NCBI RefSeq assembly: GCF_007673525.1 | Contig: NZ_VDZU01000001.1 | Span: 1,436,177 to 1,500,176 of the forward strand | Direction of reading: 5' to 3' | Source: Fictibacillus phosphorivorans | GTDB lineage: Bacteria > Bacillota > Bacilli > Bacillales > Fictibacillaceae | Length of the DNA stretch: 64,000 bases | Part shown: positions 40,409 to 48,820 of the stretch, in pieces | Numbering within the stretch: the stretch's first letter is position 1 | How the letters are laid out: each line of letters starts with the position of its first letter | The notes under the pieces: model-generated | The model's database searches: none | What the model was told of the DNA's origin: nothing | Seen by the model: the letters and a program-made list of their open reading frames with translations, nothing else | Translations under genes and position numbers: made by a program

Positions 40409-41185
40409 ATGAATAACAATATAGGATCGATAGCCATTCGTGTAGATGATTTATCGTTTCATTATGGCGATAAAAATGTTCTCCAGCATGTAACGATGGA
40501 GATTAAGAAAGGATCTTTCCTTGGACTAGTTGGTCCGAATGGTTCAGGTAAATCTACACTAATCAAATGTATATTAGGGCTACAAAAGCCTCAAGAAGGA
40601 CATGTTTTTCTTTTTGGGGAAAAAGTAAATAAATTTAATGACTGGGACAAAGTAGGGTATGTTTCACAGAAAGCAAATAGTTTTAACACAGCCTTTCCTG
40701 CAACCGCGTTCGAAGTCGTATCGATGGGGCTTTTTGGTAAAGTGGGATTGTTTAGATTCTTAAAAGCTTCGGATAAGAACAAAGTATGGGAAGCATTAAG
40801 GTCAGTGAAAATGGATCAGTATGCCCACCAGAACATAGGAGAGTTATCTGGAGGACAGCAACAGCGAATTTTTATTGCTCGTGCACTAGTAAGCGATCCC
40901 GAACTATTAATATTAGATGAGCCAACTGTTGGAGTCGATACGGAATCATCAGACTCTTTTTATAAGATGCTTAAAGAACTTCATCGTGAGAATAACATGA
41001 CGCTTGTGTTGGTAACTCATGATGTCGGTGTGATGACGAATTATGTAACAGATGTAGCTTGTTTGAACAAACAGATTCATTTTCATGGAAATACAAAAGA
41101 GTTTGAAGAGAGCTCATCTGAAAATATGTCTGCTTTTTATGGTCATCATGTTCATGTTCTTCACCATGATCATGGTCACGAGTAA
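40409..41185 (+). CDS. znuC: Zinc ABC importer, ATP-binding protein
   Basis: A 258-residue ABC ATPase: Walker A GPNGSGKSTLI, signature [15 protein letters not shown], Walker B LLILDEPTVGVD, H-loop VTHDV. The C-terminus is His rich (GHHVHVLHHDHGHE), as in ZnuC/AdcC zinc importers, and probably binds zinc. It starts an operon with a permease and zur, downstream of a Zur-like operator. There is no substrate-binding lipoprotein gene in this operon. Confidence 0.9.
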   Translation: MNNNIGSIAIRVDDLSFHYGDKNVLQHVTMEIKKGSFLGLVGPNGSGKSTLIKCILGLQKPQEGHVFLFGEKVNKFNDWDKVGYVSQKANSFNTAFPATAFEVVSMGLFGKVGLFRFLKASDKNKVWEALRSVKMDQYAHQNIGELSGGQQQRIFIARALVSDPELLILDEPTVGVDTESSDSFYKMLKELHRENNMTLVLVTHDVGVMTNYVTDVACLNKQIHFHGNTKEFEESSSENMSAFYGHHVHVLHHDHGHE

Positions 41186-41197
41186 GGGGAGGAACAC

Positions 41198-42046
41198 ATG
41201 TTACCGTTTTTAAAATACGAATTTTTACAGAATGCCTTCTTAACAGGAATCATGGTTGGCTTGCTTGCTCCTGTATTAGGGGTTTTTATTGTGGTAAGAA
41301 GGCAAGCGTTAATCGCAGATGCTTTGTCTCATATCACATTAGCAGGTATTGCTGCTAATTTACTTTTAGGAAAATGGTCTTCCTTCTTTGCTGCAGCTAA
41401 TCCTATTTACATGGGGATGGCGTTCTCGGTAGGTGGAGCTATTTTTATTGAGCAGCTAAGAAAAGTGTACAAGCATTATGAAGAGCTTGCTATACCTATC
41501 ATTATGTCTGCGGGAATCGGTCTGAGTGTAATCTTCATTTCAATGGCAGATGGTTTCAACACAGATCTGTTCAACTATCTATTCGGAAGTATCATTGCTG
41601 TTAAACGTTCAGATGTTTGGACCGTTTTTGCGATTCTTGTTGTTGTACTCTTGTTTGTATTTTTCATGTACAAAGAATTATTTGTTTTATCTTTCGACGA
41701 AGAGCAAGGAAAGCTATCTGGCATTCGAAGCAACTGGATCTTAGTTGCTTTTATGGCAATAACGGCTTTAGTTATTGCTGCTTCCATGAAAATTGTAGGT
41801 ATTTTGTTAGTTTCAGCACTTATGACGTTACCTGTTGCAGCTAGTATTCGAATCGCTAAAGGCTTTAAGCAGGCGATTTGGCTTTCAGTTCTTTTTGGTG
41901 AGATTTCAGTCATCGCCGGTATGTTTCTGTCATATTACCTTGATCTAGCATCAGGTGGAACGATTGTTTTATGTTTGGTTGTTATATTGTTCTTAACCAT
42001 TCTTTATAAAAAATTTACAGGTTCCAGAAAGGTGGGTCACTTGTGA
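41198..42046 (+). CDS. znuB: Zinc ABC importer, membrane permease
   Basis: A 282-residue ABC-3 family permease with about eight helices and the conserved FIVVRRQALIADALSHITLAG and MKIVGILLVSALMTLPVAAS segments. It lies 12 bp after the ATPase gene and overlaps zur by 4 bases. Zinc is inferred from the His-rich ATPase tail, the linked zur gene and the operator. Confidence 0.9.
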   Translation: MLPFLKYEFLQNAFLTGIMVGLLAPVLGVFIVVRRQALIADALSHITLAGIAANLLLGKWSSFFAAANPIYMGMAFSVGGAIFIEQLRKVYKHYEELAIPIIMSAGIGLSVIFISMADGFNTDLFNYLFGSIIAVKRSDVWTVFAILVVVLLFVFFMYKELFVLSFDEEQGKLSGIRSNWILVAFMAITALVIAASMKIVGILLVSALMTLPVAASIRIAKGFKQAIWLSVLFGEISVIAGMFLSYYLDLASGGTIVLCLVVILFLTILYKKFTGSRKVGHL

Positions 42047-42468
42047 AATTTGCGATGACGATCGAACAGGCAATGGACCTTCTAAAGGAAAAGGGCTATA
42101 AGTATACAGAAAAGAGAAAAGATCTTCTTTCATTATTTGCTCGTGAAAAGAGATATCTTACAGCTAAAGAAGTTCAAGAAGCACTTAAAGATAAGTATCC
42201 TGGTCTTAGTTTTGATACGATCTATCGAAATCTAACCACTTTTGTCGAGTTAGAATTACTCGAAGAAACAGAGTGGGAAGGGGAGAAAAAGTTTCGATTT
42301 ACGTGTTCACATAATGAACATCATCATCACTTGATCTGCCTTACATGTGGAAGTACGAAGTCCATTCATACGTGTCCGATGGAAGTGTTAGACAGTGAAT
42401 TGAACGGCTTTGACGTGACAGGACATAAATTTGAGATCTATGGTTATTGTAAAGCGTGCAAAAATTAA
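42043..42468 (+). CDS. zur: Fur-family regulator, probably Zur
   Basis: A 141-residue Fur-family repressor with an N-terminal winged helix (YTEKRKDLLSLFAREKRYLTAKEV, SFDTIYRNLTTFVELELLEE) and a metal-binding C-terminal domain with the HNEHHHHLICLTCG motif and two CxxC pairs (CLTC, CKAC) that would hold structural zinc. The GTG start overlaps the znuB stop. Its place at the end of a zinc importer operon with a Zur-like box argues for Zur over Fur or PerR. Autoregulation is likely. Confidence 0.9.
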   Translation: MKFAMTIEQAMDLLKEKGYKYTEKRKDLLSLFAREKRYLTAKEVQEALKDKYPGLSFDTIYRNLTTFVELELLEETEWEGEKKFRFTCSHNEHHHHLICLTCGSTKSIHTCPMEVLDSELNGFDVTGHKFEIYGYCKACKN

Positions 42469-42537
42469 ACTTTTTATAACGAATGGAGTATGTATCTCCT
42501 TTTATTTAGCCAAGCTAAAGTGAAAGGAGGTTTTTTT

Positions 42538-42750
42538 ATGCCTGAAGTTAAATGTAATGTATCGAATTGTACGTATTGGGGGGAAGGTAACAACTGTGTA
42601 GCAGATGCTATTCTTGTTGAGATCGACAAACATGCAAATATGTCTATTGACATGAGTGCAGACGGTAGCCTCCATGGTGATGCAGCTCATAAAGATGCTG
42701 CCCACGATACAGCTGAAACATGCTGTCACACGTTTAAAGCAAAACATTAA
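42538..42750 (+). CDS. DUF1540 Cys/His-rich small protein
   Basis: A 70-residue DUF1540 protein. It begins MPEVKCNVSNCTYWGEGNNC, with three cysteines in the first 20 residues, and ends in a His/Cys-rich tail with adjacent cysteines (AAHDTAETCCHTFKAKH). This could bind zinc or another soft metal. I start at ATG 42538 after AAAGGAGG; the frame from 42490 is longer but unsupported. It lies 69 bp after zur with a small GGAG/CTCC hairpin between them, and ends at a terminator. Function is unknown. Confidence 0.85.
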   Translation: MPEVKCNVSNCTYWGEGNNCVADAILVEIDKHANMSIDMSADGSLHGDAAHKDAAHDTAETCCHTFKAKH

Positions 42751-42752
42751 AC

Positions 42753-42779
42753 AAAGAGGCCAAAAGAGGGCCTCTTTTT
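42753..42779 (+). terminator. Intrinsic terminator after the DUF1540 gene
   Basis: AAAGAGGCC and GGCCTCTTT with a 7-base loop are followed by TT; this ends the zinc operon region. Confidence 0.85.
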
Positions 42780-42865
42780 CAATGTCCATAAACTAACATC
42801 TATGAAAACGTTACTTTAAAGCCATAATAAGAACGCTCCTTAACACGATAAGAGGGGGAATCATC

Positions 42866-43246
42866 ATGGCATACGAAAGAGATGAACGTACTATTAATAA
42901 TGAAGCAGCATTTCGTGAAGAGATGGCTGCGGAAGCTGTACCGGTTCCTGTAAGAAGTGATATGACGTTACCTGAGAATGAGAGACCTCGTTATTCAGAT
43001 GTAGACGACGATCACAGACATGAACACGAAGATTCACGGGAAAGAGCAGGAGGTAAAGCGACTGGAATCATCGCAATCATCCTATCTGTTTTATCTTTGT
43101 TCATACTTCCTGTGCTGTTTGGGGCAGCGGGTATTATTGTCGGATTCATTGCCAGAAGACAAGGTGCACATTCGCTTGGTAATTGGGCGATCGGAATTGG
43201 AGTCGTATCGATTATCATTTCGTTGTTTTTTGCACCATTCTTTTAA
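42866..43246 (+). CDS. DUF4190-type membrane protein (YqfX-like)
   Basis: A 126-residue protein with an acidic, His-containing N-terminal cytoplasmic half (DVDDDHRHEHEDSRER) and two C-terminal transmembrane helices (about residues 65-88 and 105-126) joined by ARRQGAHSLGNWAIG, the DUF4190 pattern. Position between zur and ispG matches yqfX of B. subtilis. AGAGGGGGA precedes the ATG. A CATAATA at 42823 could be a forespore-type -10, but no matching -35 was found. Confidence 0.8.
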   Translation: MAYERDERTINNEAAFREEMAAEAVPVPVRSDMTLPENERPRYSDVDDDHRHEHEDSRERAGGKATGIIAIILSVLSLFILPVLFGAAGIIVGFIARRQGAHSLGNWAIGIGVVSIIISLFFAPFF

Positions 43247-43260
43247 AGGAAAAAGGAGCA

Positions 43261-43289
43261 AAGAAGAAGCTAATCGCTTCTTCTTTTTT
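43261..43289 (+). terminator. Intrinsic terminator after the DUF4190 gene
   Basis: AAGAAGAAGC and GCTTCTTCTT with a 5-base loop are followed by T. Confidence 0.85.
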
Positions 43290-43339
43290 ATGGAGTAAAA
43301 GGGCTTTAAAATTACAGTTTGAGCAGGCTTTGTAGCTTG

Positions 43340-43478
43340 TGGAAGTAATTGATTTCCCTTTCAGATTGCCCGCTTTCCGTGGGGCAGGCGGAGCCACATT
43401 TGGACGTTTCACTTTTAAGTGTCTCACCTGCCCACCTGTCCTAGCCGAGAGTCTCGCACCTTGCACTCCAATCAATCC
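43340..43478 (-). repeat. Interspersed structured repeat, copy C (inverted)
   Basis: Read on the minus strand this copy gives GATTGATTGGAGTG, GGTGCGAGACTCTCGG, GGCAGGTGAGACACTT, a centre AAAAGTGAAACGTCCAAATG, GTGGCTCCGCCTGCCCCACGGAAAGCGGGC and GGAAATCAATTA. The centre matches part of copy E and differs from A and B. Together with copy D it fills the 620-bp gap between the DUF4190 gene and ispG; I see no gene there. Confidence 0.78.
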
Positions 43479-43553
43479 ATCTTCGAAGAAAAGAAAAAGT
43501 CCTTTTCTGTAAGATTGTTGCTTTTAGAACGTTTTCATTTCTTCTTCTAGCAA

Positions 43554-43800
43554 GTTGATTGTAGCGTAAGGTTGCCTGCCTGCCACATGAGGAGCTTCTT
43601 GCAAGGCATGCGACGAGGAGATTCACTTCTTTAGCATAGACTTGTAGACGCAGGAGCAGAGAGACAACCTTGGAGCGGGCTGGTGGAGACTCCTAATGGC
43701 GCAAAGCGGCAGGAGGCTCACCGTTTGCCCCATGGAAAGCGTGCAACCTGGAGCGGAAATCAACTACTTTCAGGAAACACCAATGTATACGAAAACAGTT
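43554..43800 (+). repeat. Interspersed structured repeat, copy D (composite long form)
   Basis: It begins GTTGATTGTAGCGTAAGGTTGC, carries an inserted module (about 43574-43662, with AAGGCATGCGACGAGGAG and CTTGTAGACGCAGGAGC), then resumes with TTGGAGCGGGCTGGTGGAGACTCC split around the module edge, GGCGCAAAGCGGC, GGAGGCTCACCG and ends GGAGCGGAAATCAACTACTTTC. The inserted module recurs in copy E. The copy stands head to head with copy C. Confidence 0.75.
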
Positions 43801-43834
43801 TTTTGAAAAAGCAAAGATCGATTATAGCAAAAGA

Positions 43835-43863
43835 AAAAAGCTCCCGAAGATGGGAGCTGTTTC
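43835..43863 (-). terminator. Intrinsic terminator of ispG
   Basis: On the minus strand AGCTCCC and GGGAGCT with a 6-base loop precede TTTTTTC, just after the ispG stop. Confidence 0.85.
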
Positions 43864-43867
43864 GAAT

Positions 43868-44980
43868 TTATACTTGCTGAGCCGCAGCTTCAGCTTTTAA
43901 TTTTTCTTCATGTGCTTTTGCTAAAATGTCGACTTCTTTCTTAAGTTCATCTAATAGCTGATCTTCTGGAATTTTCCTTACGATTTCTCCGTGGCGGAAT
44001 AACAATCCTTCACCACGAGCTCCAGCGATTCCGATATCCGCTTCACGAGCTTCTCCAGGTCCGTTAACAGCACATCCAAGTACAGCAACTTTGATCGGTG
44101 CACGCACATTTGAGATATATTCTTCCACTTCATTTGCGATTGAAATGAGGTCGATCTCAATTCGTCCGCATGTCGGGCAAGAAATCAATGTGGCAGCATC
44201 GGAAAGAAGTCCGAAAGATTTCAATAGTTCACGTGCAACCTTAACTTCTTCAACAGGGTCTGCACTTAGCGAGATACGAACGGTGTTTCCGATCCCTTTA
44301 TGAAGGATCGCGCCTAGTCCTGCAGCACTTTTTACGGTACCTGCAAAAAGTGTACCTGATTCTGTAATCCCAAGGTGTAATGGATAATCAAAGGCTTTTG
44401 CAGCTTTTTCATAAGCTTCGATAGCAAGATTAACATCAGATGCTTTCATGGAAACGATAATATCATGAAAATCAAGATCTTCTAGAATTTTAATATGGTG
44501 TAGAGCACTCTCGACCATACCATCTGCTGTAGGATAACCGTACTTTTCAAGATATTTCTTTTCAAGTGAGCCTGCGTTAACACCGATTCGAATCGGAATC
44601 CCTTTTTCTTTTGCGGCTTTTACTACAGCCTCAACCTTTTCACGGCGACCGATGTTACCTGGGTTGATTCTAATCTTGTCAGCTCCACCTTCGATGGCTT
44701 TCAGCGCAAGCTTATAATCAAAATGAATGTCTACGACTAGTGGGATATTAATTCTCTTCTTTATGTCTGCGATCGCTTCTGCAGCACGCATATCTGGACA
44801 TGCGACACGTACCACTTGGCAGCCCGCTTCCTCCAAACGTAAGATTTCGGCTACTGTAGCCTCAACATCGTGTGTCTTTGTAGTTGTCATACTTTGTACA
44901 ATAACCTGATCAGTACCACCTATTGTTAAGTTTCCTACTTTTACAGGTCTTGTTTTAGAACGGTGGGTGATTTCACTCAT
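43868..44980 (-). CDS. ispG: 4-hydroxy-3-methylbut-2-en-1-yl diphosphate synthase IspG
   Basis: IspG is the iron-sulfur enzyme before IspH in the MEP pathway. The 370-residue product has a TIM-barrel part ([28 protein letters not shown]) and a C-terminal 4Fe-4S domain with [11 protein letters not shown] and [14 protein letters not shown]. It is monocistronic on the minus strand with GGAGCG before the ATG, a good promoter upstream and a terminator downstream. Same place as yqfY in B. subtilis. Confidence 0.96.
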   Translation of the reverse strand: MSEITHRSKTRPVKVGNLTIGGTDQVIVQSMTTTKTHDVEATVAEILRLEEAGCQVVRVACPDMRAAEAIADIKKRINIPLVVDIHFDYKLALKAIEGGADKIRINPGNIGRREKVEAVVKAAKEKGIPIRIGVNAGSLEKKYLEKYGYPTADGMVESALHHIKILEDLDFHDIIVSMKASDVNLAIEAYEKAAKAFDYPLHLGITESGTLFAGTVKSAAGLGAILHKGIGNTVRISLSADPVEEVKVARELLKSFGLLSDAATLISCPTCGRIEIDLISIANEVEEYISNVRAPIKVAVLGCAVNGPGEAREADIGIAGARGEGLLFRHGEIVRKIPEDQLLDELKKEVDILAKAHEEKLKAEAAAQQV

Positions 44981-45036
44981 TGGTGAATCGCTCCTTTTTT
45001 CAAATTGACAGTATTATTCTGTCCTATCATCAGTTC

Positions 45037-45066
45037 ATTTTAGCAGGGAACATTTTGTTTTGACAA
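45037..45066 (-). promoter_or_regulatory. Sigma-A promoter of ispG
   Basis: On the minus strand TTGTCA and TAAAAT lie 18 bp apart, about 57 bp before the ispG start. A small GACAG/CTGTC hairpin (45007-45023) is in the leader. Confidence 0.55.
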
Positions 45067-45081
45067 GTAATGTTATCTCAC

Positions 45082-45405
45082 TTACTTATGATACAAAGGG
45101 AATTTGTAGGATTTACCTATTTGTATATTCTCAGGATTCACATCAGGGTTAAGTGATTTAAAGTCTTTCAGCATAGATACAATAGAATAATTTTTATTTG
45201 AATTCAGTTCTTCTACAACAGAAATTAGTGTGTCTCCAGGTGTTACTTCATAGGTTTTAAAATTTTGTTTGTTCTTATCTTTTTTACTTTCTGTATGTAT
45301 TTCTGCGTTGGCTGGACTAGACTGAGGGAGTGTCCCGATTTTTAAATCATAAGCTACCACATATAAAATTAACATGATTACACAAACCCTTATGAATCGT
45401 TTCAT
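45082..45405 (-). CDS. yqfZ: LysM-domain protein (YqfZ-like)
   Basis: A 107-residue protein with an N-terminal membrane anchor or signal (about residues 2-20, KRFIRVCVIMLILYVVAY) and one C-terminal LysM domain (YEVTPGDTLISVVEEL to IQIGKSYKFPL) that would bind peptidoglycan outside the membrane. I start at ATG 45405 after AAGGAGAGGG. A SigE-like promoter lies directly upstream, which suggests production in the mother cell. Its location beside ispG matches yqfZ. Confidence 0.85.
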   Translation of the reverse strand: MKRFIRVCVIMLILYVVAYDLKIGTLPQSSPANAEIHTESKKDKNKQNFKTYEVTPGDTLISVVEELNSNKNYSIVSMLKDFKSLNPDVNPENIQIGKSYKFPLYHK

Positions 45406-45431
45406 AAAATCCCTCTCCTTTCGCATATGTT

Positions 45432-45460
45432 ACTATATGCTTGTCCATTTTCTTTATGAC
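45432..45460 (-). promoter_or_regulatory. Sigma-E-like promoter of the LysM gene
   Basis: On the minus strand GTCATAA and CATATAGT are 14 bp apart, matching the SigE elements (GTCATATT and CATACAnT) with few differences. The transcript would start about 20 bp before the ATG. Confidence 0.6.
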
Positions 45461-45469
45461 AAGTTTAAA

Positions 45470-45499
45470 GTGACTTCTTTCTTGAGCATGGTGTAAAAT
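45470..45499 (+). promoter_or_regulatory. Candidate sigma-A promoter of the DUF1002 gene
   Basis: GTGACT and TAAAAT lie 18 bp apart, 74 bp before the coding start, divergent from the SigE-like promoter of the LysM gene. Confidence 0.4.
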
Positions 45500-45573
45500 G
45501 GAAAGGCGGAAGGACAGAAAAAAATGAATTTCTGCGTATCTTTGTAGTTGTACCGATTGGAGAGGTGAAATTA

Positions 45574-46449
45574 ATGAAAAAAGCGAAAATCCTTGCTCTG
45601 CTTTCTATAATGACCGCAGCGCTATTTATTGCTCCTTTAACAATGTATGCTGATGCTGCACCTGGCGACATTATCGTTACATTGGGTGAGAACTTAACAG
45701 AACAACAAAAAAACGAACTATTAAAAGAAATGGACGTTCCTCCTGATGTCGAATCTGTAGTTGTTACAAACGAAGAAGAACATCAATATTTAGGCAACTA
45801 TATTTCAAAAGCACAAATCGGGTCTAAAGCCATCTCGTCTACAAAGATTACAATTGGTGATAAAGACCAAGGATTATCGGTTGAGACCAATAATATTAAT
45901 TGGGTAACAGAAGAAATGTATATGAACGCTTTAACGACTGCAGGTGTGACTGATGCAAAGATCTATGTAACAGCACCATTTGAAGTTTCAGGGACTGCAG
46001 CTTTAACAGGTATCATAAAAGCGTACGAATCTACAGCGCAGATTGAGATTCCAGAAGCTCAAAAACAAGTGGCGAATGAAGAGATGGTAAAGACTGCAGA
46101 ACTTGGTGAGAGAATCGGAACGAAAGAAGCCACTGAGCTGATGACACGTGTCAAAGAAGAAATTGCAAAAAATCCGGTACAGTCAGAAGAAGATCTGCGA
46201 GCTTTGATTGAAAAAGTGGCAAAAGACATGGGGATTGAACTTACACAAGAAGAACTGAACGGTTTACTTGCGTTGTTTAATAAGATGAAAGATCTAAATA
46301 TTGATTGGGATCAAGTTCAAAATGGGTTAAAGGACATCAGTGATAATCTTGGTAATTTTTTAAATGATGAAGAGACACAGTCCTTCTTTCAAAAGATAAT
46401 CGATTTCTTTATGGCTATCATTGATGCGATTAGATCTCTCTTTAAATAG
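45574..46449 (+). CDS. DUF1002 secreted protein
   Basis: A 291-residue protein with a clear signal peptide (MKKAKILALLSIMTAALFIA, cleavage near ADAAPG) followed by the DUF1002 region (GDIIVTLGENLTEQQKNELL, EEHQYLGNYISKAQIG, TTAGVTDAKIYVTAPFEVSGTAALTG, again shown in parts) and helices in the C-terminal half ending in a hydrophobic stretch. Function unknown. Start at ATG 45574 with GGAGAGGTG; a GTG at 45565 overlaps that site. It takes the position held by yqgA in B. subtilis but I do not claim the same family. Confidence 0.8.
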   Translation: MKKAKILALLSIMTAALFIAPLTMYADAAPGDIIVTLGENLTEQQKNELLKEMDVPPDVESVVVTNEEEHQYLGNYISKAQIGSKAISSTKITIGDKDQGLSVETNNINWVTEEMYMNALTTAGVTDAKIYVTAPFEVSGTAALTGIIKAYESTAQIEIPEAQKQVANEEMVKTAELGERIGTKEATELMTRVKEEIAKNPVQSEEDLRALIEKVAKDMGIELTQEELNGLLALFNKMKDLNIDWDQVQNGLKDISDNLGNFLNDEETQSFFQKIIDFFMAIIDAIRSLFK

Positions 46450-46453
46450 ACAT

Positions 46454-46490
46454 AAAAAAAGCGGCTACCAGGCCGCTTTTTTATTTTTTT
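46454..46490. terminator. Bidirectional terminator between the DUF1002 and DUF1189 genes
   Basis: AAAAAAAGCGGC and GCCGCTTTTTT with a 6-base loop lie between convergent genes; the right side overlaps the stop of the DUF1189 gene. Confidence 0.88.
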
Positions 46491-47020
46491 CTTGGAATCT
46501 TGGTGATAGAGATAACACAAATGAGAAAAGCCAACATCCAAAACCACAGAAATGAATAAGGGATATGTACGTTTACAAAGAAAAGGGCTGTTAATAATAT
46601 TGATGGAATGGTGATGGAGTAACAAGATAGTACCCAAAGATGTCTATATGACTGTCTTCTCTTAAGAAGTTTTGCAACAGGTATGGCTAGGACTGCTAAT
46701 ATAGAGGCACCAGAAAACAAAATTCCTGAAAAGAGTACATACATCACTACATAAATGACGGCAATGATGATAGGGAAAATGCCGTCCAATGTGGAGGCGA
46801 AGTTTTGCATTTGATCAGGGTTCAACCCAAAACTTTCAAAATTGTTCAACGGATTATTTTTAGACAAAAGGCTAGCTAAAAATAAGCTAAAAACAGGTAT
46901 CATGCATAACAGAGTTAACAATAATACATACATGATGGTACTGCCGACCCCTAAGAAACGGAAACTTGCAATTGATTTGAAAGACCACAAGCTTTTAGCA
47001 AAACGGATATGTAATTTCAT
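46481..47020 (-). CDS. DUF1189 membrane protein (YqgB-like)
   Basis: A 179-residue integral membrane protein with about four to five hydrophobic helices (for example TIMYVLLLTLLCMIPVFSLF and FPIIIAVIYVVMYVLFSGIL) and the SLWSFKSIASFRFLGVG N-terminal segment of the DUF1189 family. Function unknown. I start at ATG 47020, preceded by GGAGC; the longer frame to 47080 is unsupported. It corresponds by position to yqgB. Confidence 0.8.
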   Translation of the reverse strand: MKLHIRFAKSLWSFKSIASFRFLGVGSTIMYVLLLTLLCMIPVFSLFLASLLSKNNPLNNFESFGLNPDQMQNFASTLDGIFPIIIAVIYVVMYVLFSGILFSGASILAVLAIPVAKLLKRRQSYRHLWVLSCYSITIPSILLTALFFVNVHIPYSFLWFWMLAFLICVISITKIPRKK

Positions 47021-47124
47021 ATGAGAAGCTCCTTTAATTGTTAGCATAATTAGTGTACATGAACCGGGAACTTTCGACAATATGCTTCAATTGTAAAGGT
47101 AATGTTACAAATGCTCTGTTTTTA

Positions 47125-47153
47125 TTTACACAAACAATACAAATAGAGATAAT
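47125..47153 (+). promoter_or_regulatory. Sigma-A promoter of the Na/Pi cotransporter gene
   Basis: TTTACA and GATAAT are separated by 17 bp, 43 bp before the UUG start. Confidence 0.55.
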
Positions 47154-47195
47154 GGCGTAGGTTGATAAATGATAGTTAATAAGGAGCTGTAAACA

Positions 47196-48815
47196 TTGAA
47201 TTATCAAGAAATGTTATTTCAATTTATCGGAGGACTGGGGATCTTCTTATTCGGTATTAAGTACATGGGAGATGGCCTTCAAAACTCTGCAGGAGACCGA
47301 TTACGAGAAATACTTGATAAATTAACAACAAATCCTTTTATGGGAGTTTTAGCAGGGATATTTGTAACAGTATTAATTCAAAGTAGTTCAGGTACGACAG
47401 TTCTTACTGTCGGACTAGTGAATGCTGGTTTCTTAACATTACGCCAAGCTATTGGTGTCATCATGGGTGCCAATATCGGTACTACGATTACATCTTTTAT
47501 TATCGGTATTGATGTTGGAGAATACGCACTGCCGATTATTGCAGTTGGTTCGATCTTGATCTTCTTCTTTAAGAATCCGAAGTACAATTATTTTGGACAG
47601 ATTACATTTGGTTTTGGAGCATTGTTCTTAGGACTTGAACTTATGGGAGACGGTATGAAGCCCCTACGCAGTCTTCAATCATTTCAAGATTTAACCGTTT
47701 CTATGAGTGACAATCCGATTCTAGGTGTAGTAATCGGGACGTTATTTACGGTAATCGTTCAATCATCAAGTGCAACAATCGGAATCTTGCAAGAACTTTA
47801 TTCTCAAAACATGATCGATCTAAAAGCAGCACTTCCTGTATTGTTCGGTGATAATATCGGAACGACGATCACAGCTATTCTTGCAGCGATTGGAACAACA
47901 GTTGCAGCAAGACGTGCGGCACTAACTCACGTTATCTTTAACTTACTTGGAACACTGATCTTCTTAATCATACTTGTTCCGTTCAGGCACTATATTGAAT
48001 TTTTATCAACAAAATTAGACTTAGAACCTGCTATGCAGATTGCCTTTGCGCATGGAACATTTAATGTAACGAACGTTCTGATCCAATTCTGGTTTATCGG
48101 GGCATTAGCTTTCATCGTAACTAAGTTAATAAAAGGTGAAGATGTTCTCATTGAATACAAAGCAAAACATCTCGATGAAATCGTATTAGAAACTGCTCCA
48201 TCATTAGCTATCAGACAAGCGAAACAAGAGATTATACGAATGGCTAATTATTCGCAGAGCGGTTTAAAAGAAGCAATCACATATTTGAACGAAAAAGATA
48301 AAAAGAATGCAGACCTTGCCCTGCAATATGAAGAAGCGATTAATAACTTAGATCGTCAAATCACTGCTTACTTGGTCAAATTGTCTGCACATCCATTAAC
48401 TCCACAAGAATCGAACGAACACTCTATGCTATTAGACACGTCTCGTGATATCGAGCGTATTGGAGACCATATGGAGAATATTATTGAGCTTGTGGACTAT
48501 CAATTACGAAACAATGTTCGTTTAACAGATACCGCAAAACAAGACCTTGATGAAATGTTCACGTTAACAGTTTCTACTGTTGATAAAGCTGTTAAGGCAC
48601 TTGAAGAAGGTAATGTTGAACTAGCTCAGGAAGTCTTAGGCTTAGAGGACAAAATTGATAAGATGGAACGTACACTTCGTAAGCAACATATCATGCGTAT
48701 GAATGAAGGCCAGTGTGATGGTAATGCTGGTATCGTCTTCGTTGATATCATCAGCAACCTTGAAAGAATAGGTGATCATGCTGTAAACATTGCAGAAGCA
48801 GTATTAGAGAAGTAA
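47196..48815 (+). CDS. Na+/phosphate cotransporter with PhoU-like domain (NptA type)
   Basis: A 539-residue membrane protein of the Na/Pi cotransporter II family. Two inverted repeats each carry the QSSS signature (TVLIQSSSGTTVL near residue 65, TVIVQSSSATIG near 190). The C-terminal 200 residues form a PhoU-like helical domain (IERIGDHMENIIELVDYQ, LERIGDHAVNIAEAV). It probably imports phosphate with sodium, or exports it. The UUG start follows AAGGAGCTG. It lies 8 kb before the Pst operon; I see no Pho box in front of it. Confidence 0.92.
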   Translation: MNYQEMLFQFIGGLGIFLFGIKYMGDGLQNSAGDRLREILDKLTTNPFMGVLAGIFVTVLIQSSSGTTVLTVGLVNAGFLTLRQAIGVIMGANIGTTITSFIIGIDVGEYALPIIAVGSILIFFFKNPKYNYFGQITFGFGALFLGLELMGDGMKPLRSLQSFQDLTVSMSDNPILGVVIGTLFTVIVQSSSATIGILQELYSQNMIDLKAALPVLFGDNIGTTITAILAAIGTTVAARRAALTHVIFNLLGTLIFLIILVPFRHYIEFLSTKLDLEPAMQIAFAHGTFNVTNVLIQFWFIGALAFIVTKLIKGEDVLIEYKAKHLDEIVLETAPSLAIRQAKQEIIRMANYSQSGLKEAITYLNEKDKKNADLALQYEEAINNLDRQITAYLVKLSAHPLTPQESNEHSMLLDTSRDIERIGDHMENIIELVDYQLRNNVRLTDTAKQDLDEMFTLTVSTVDKAVKALEEGNVELAQEVLGLEDKIDKMERTLRKQHIMRMNEGQCDGNAGIVFVDIISNLERIGDHAVNIAEAVLEK

Positions 48816-48820
48816 AATGA

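Noticed and set aside
42484..42503. Terminator between zur and the DUF1540 gene
   Set aside because: Only a 4-bp GGAG/CTCC stem; too weak to call a terminator, although a T run follows.
43683..43880. Open frame inside repeat copy D
   Set aside because: Low-quality frame created by the repeat, no ribosome site, not protein-like; it also runs into the ispG terminator.
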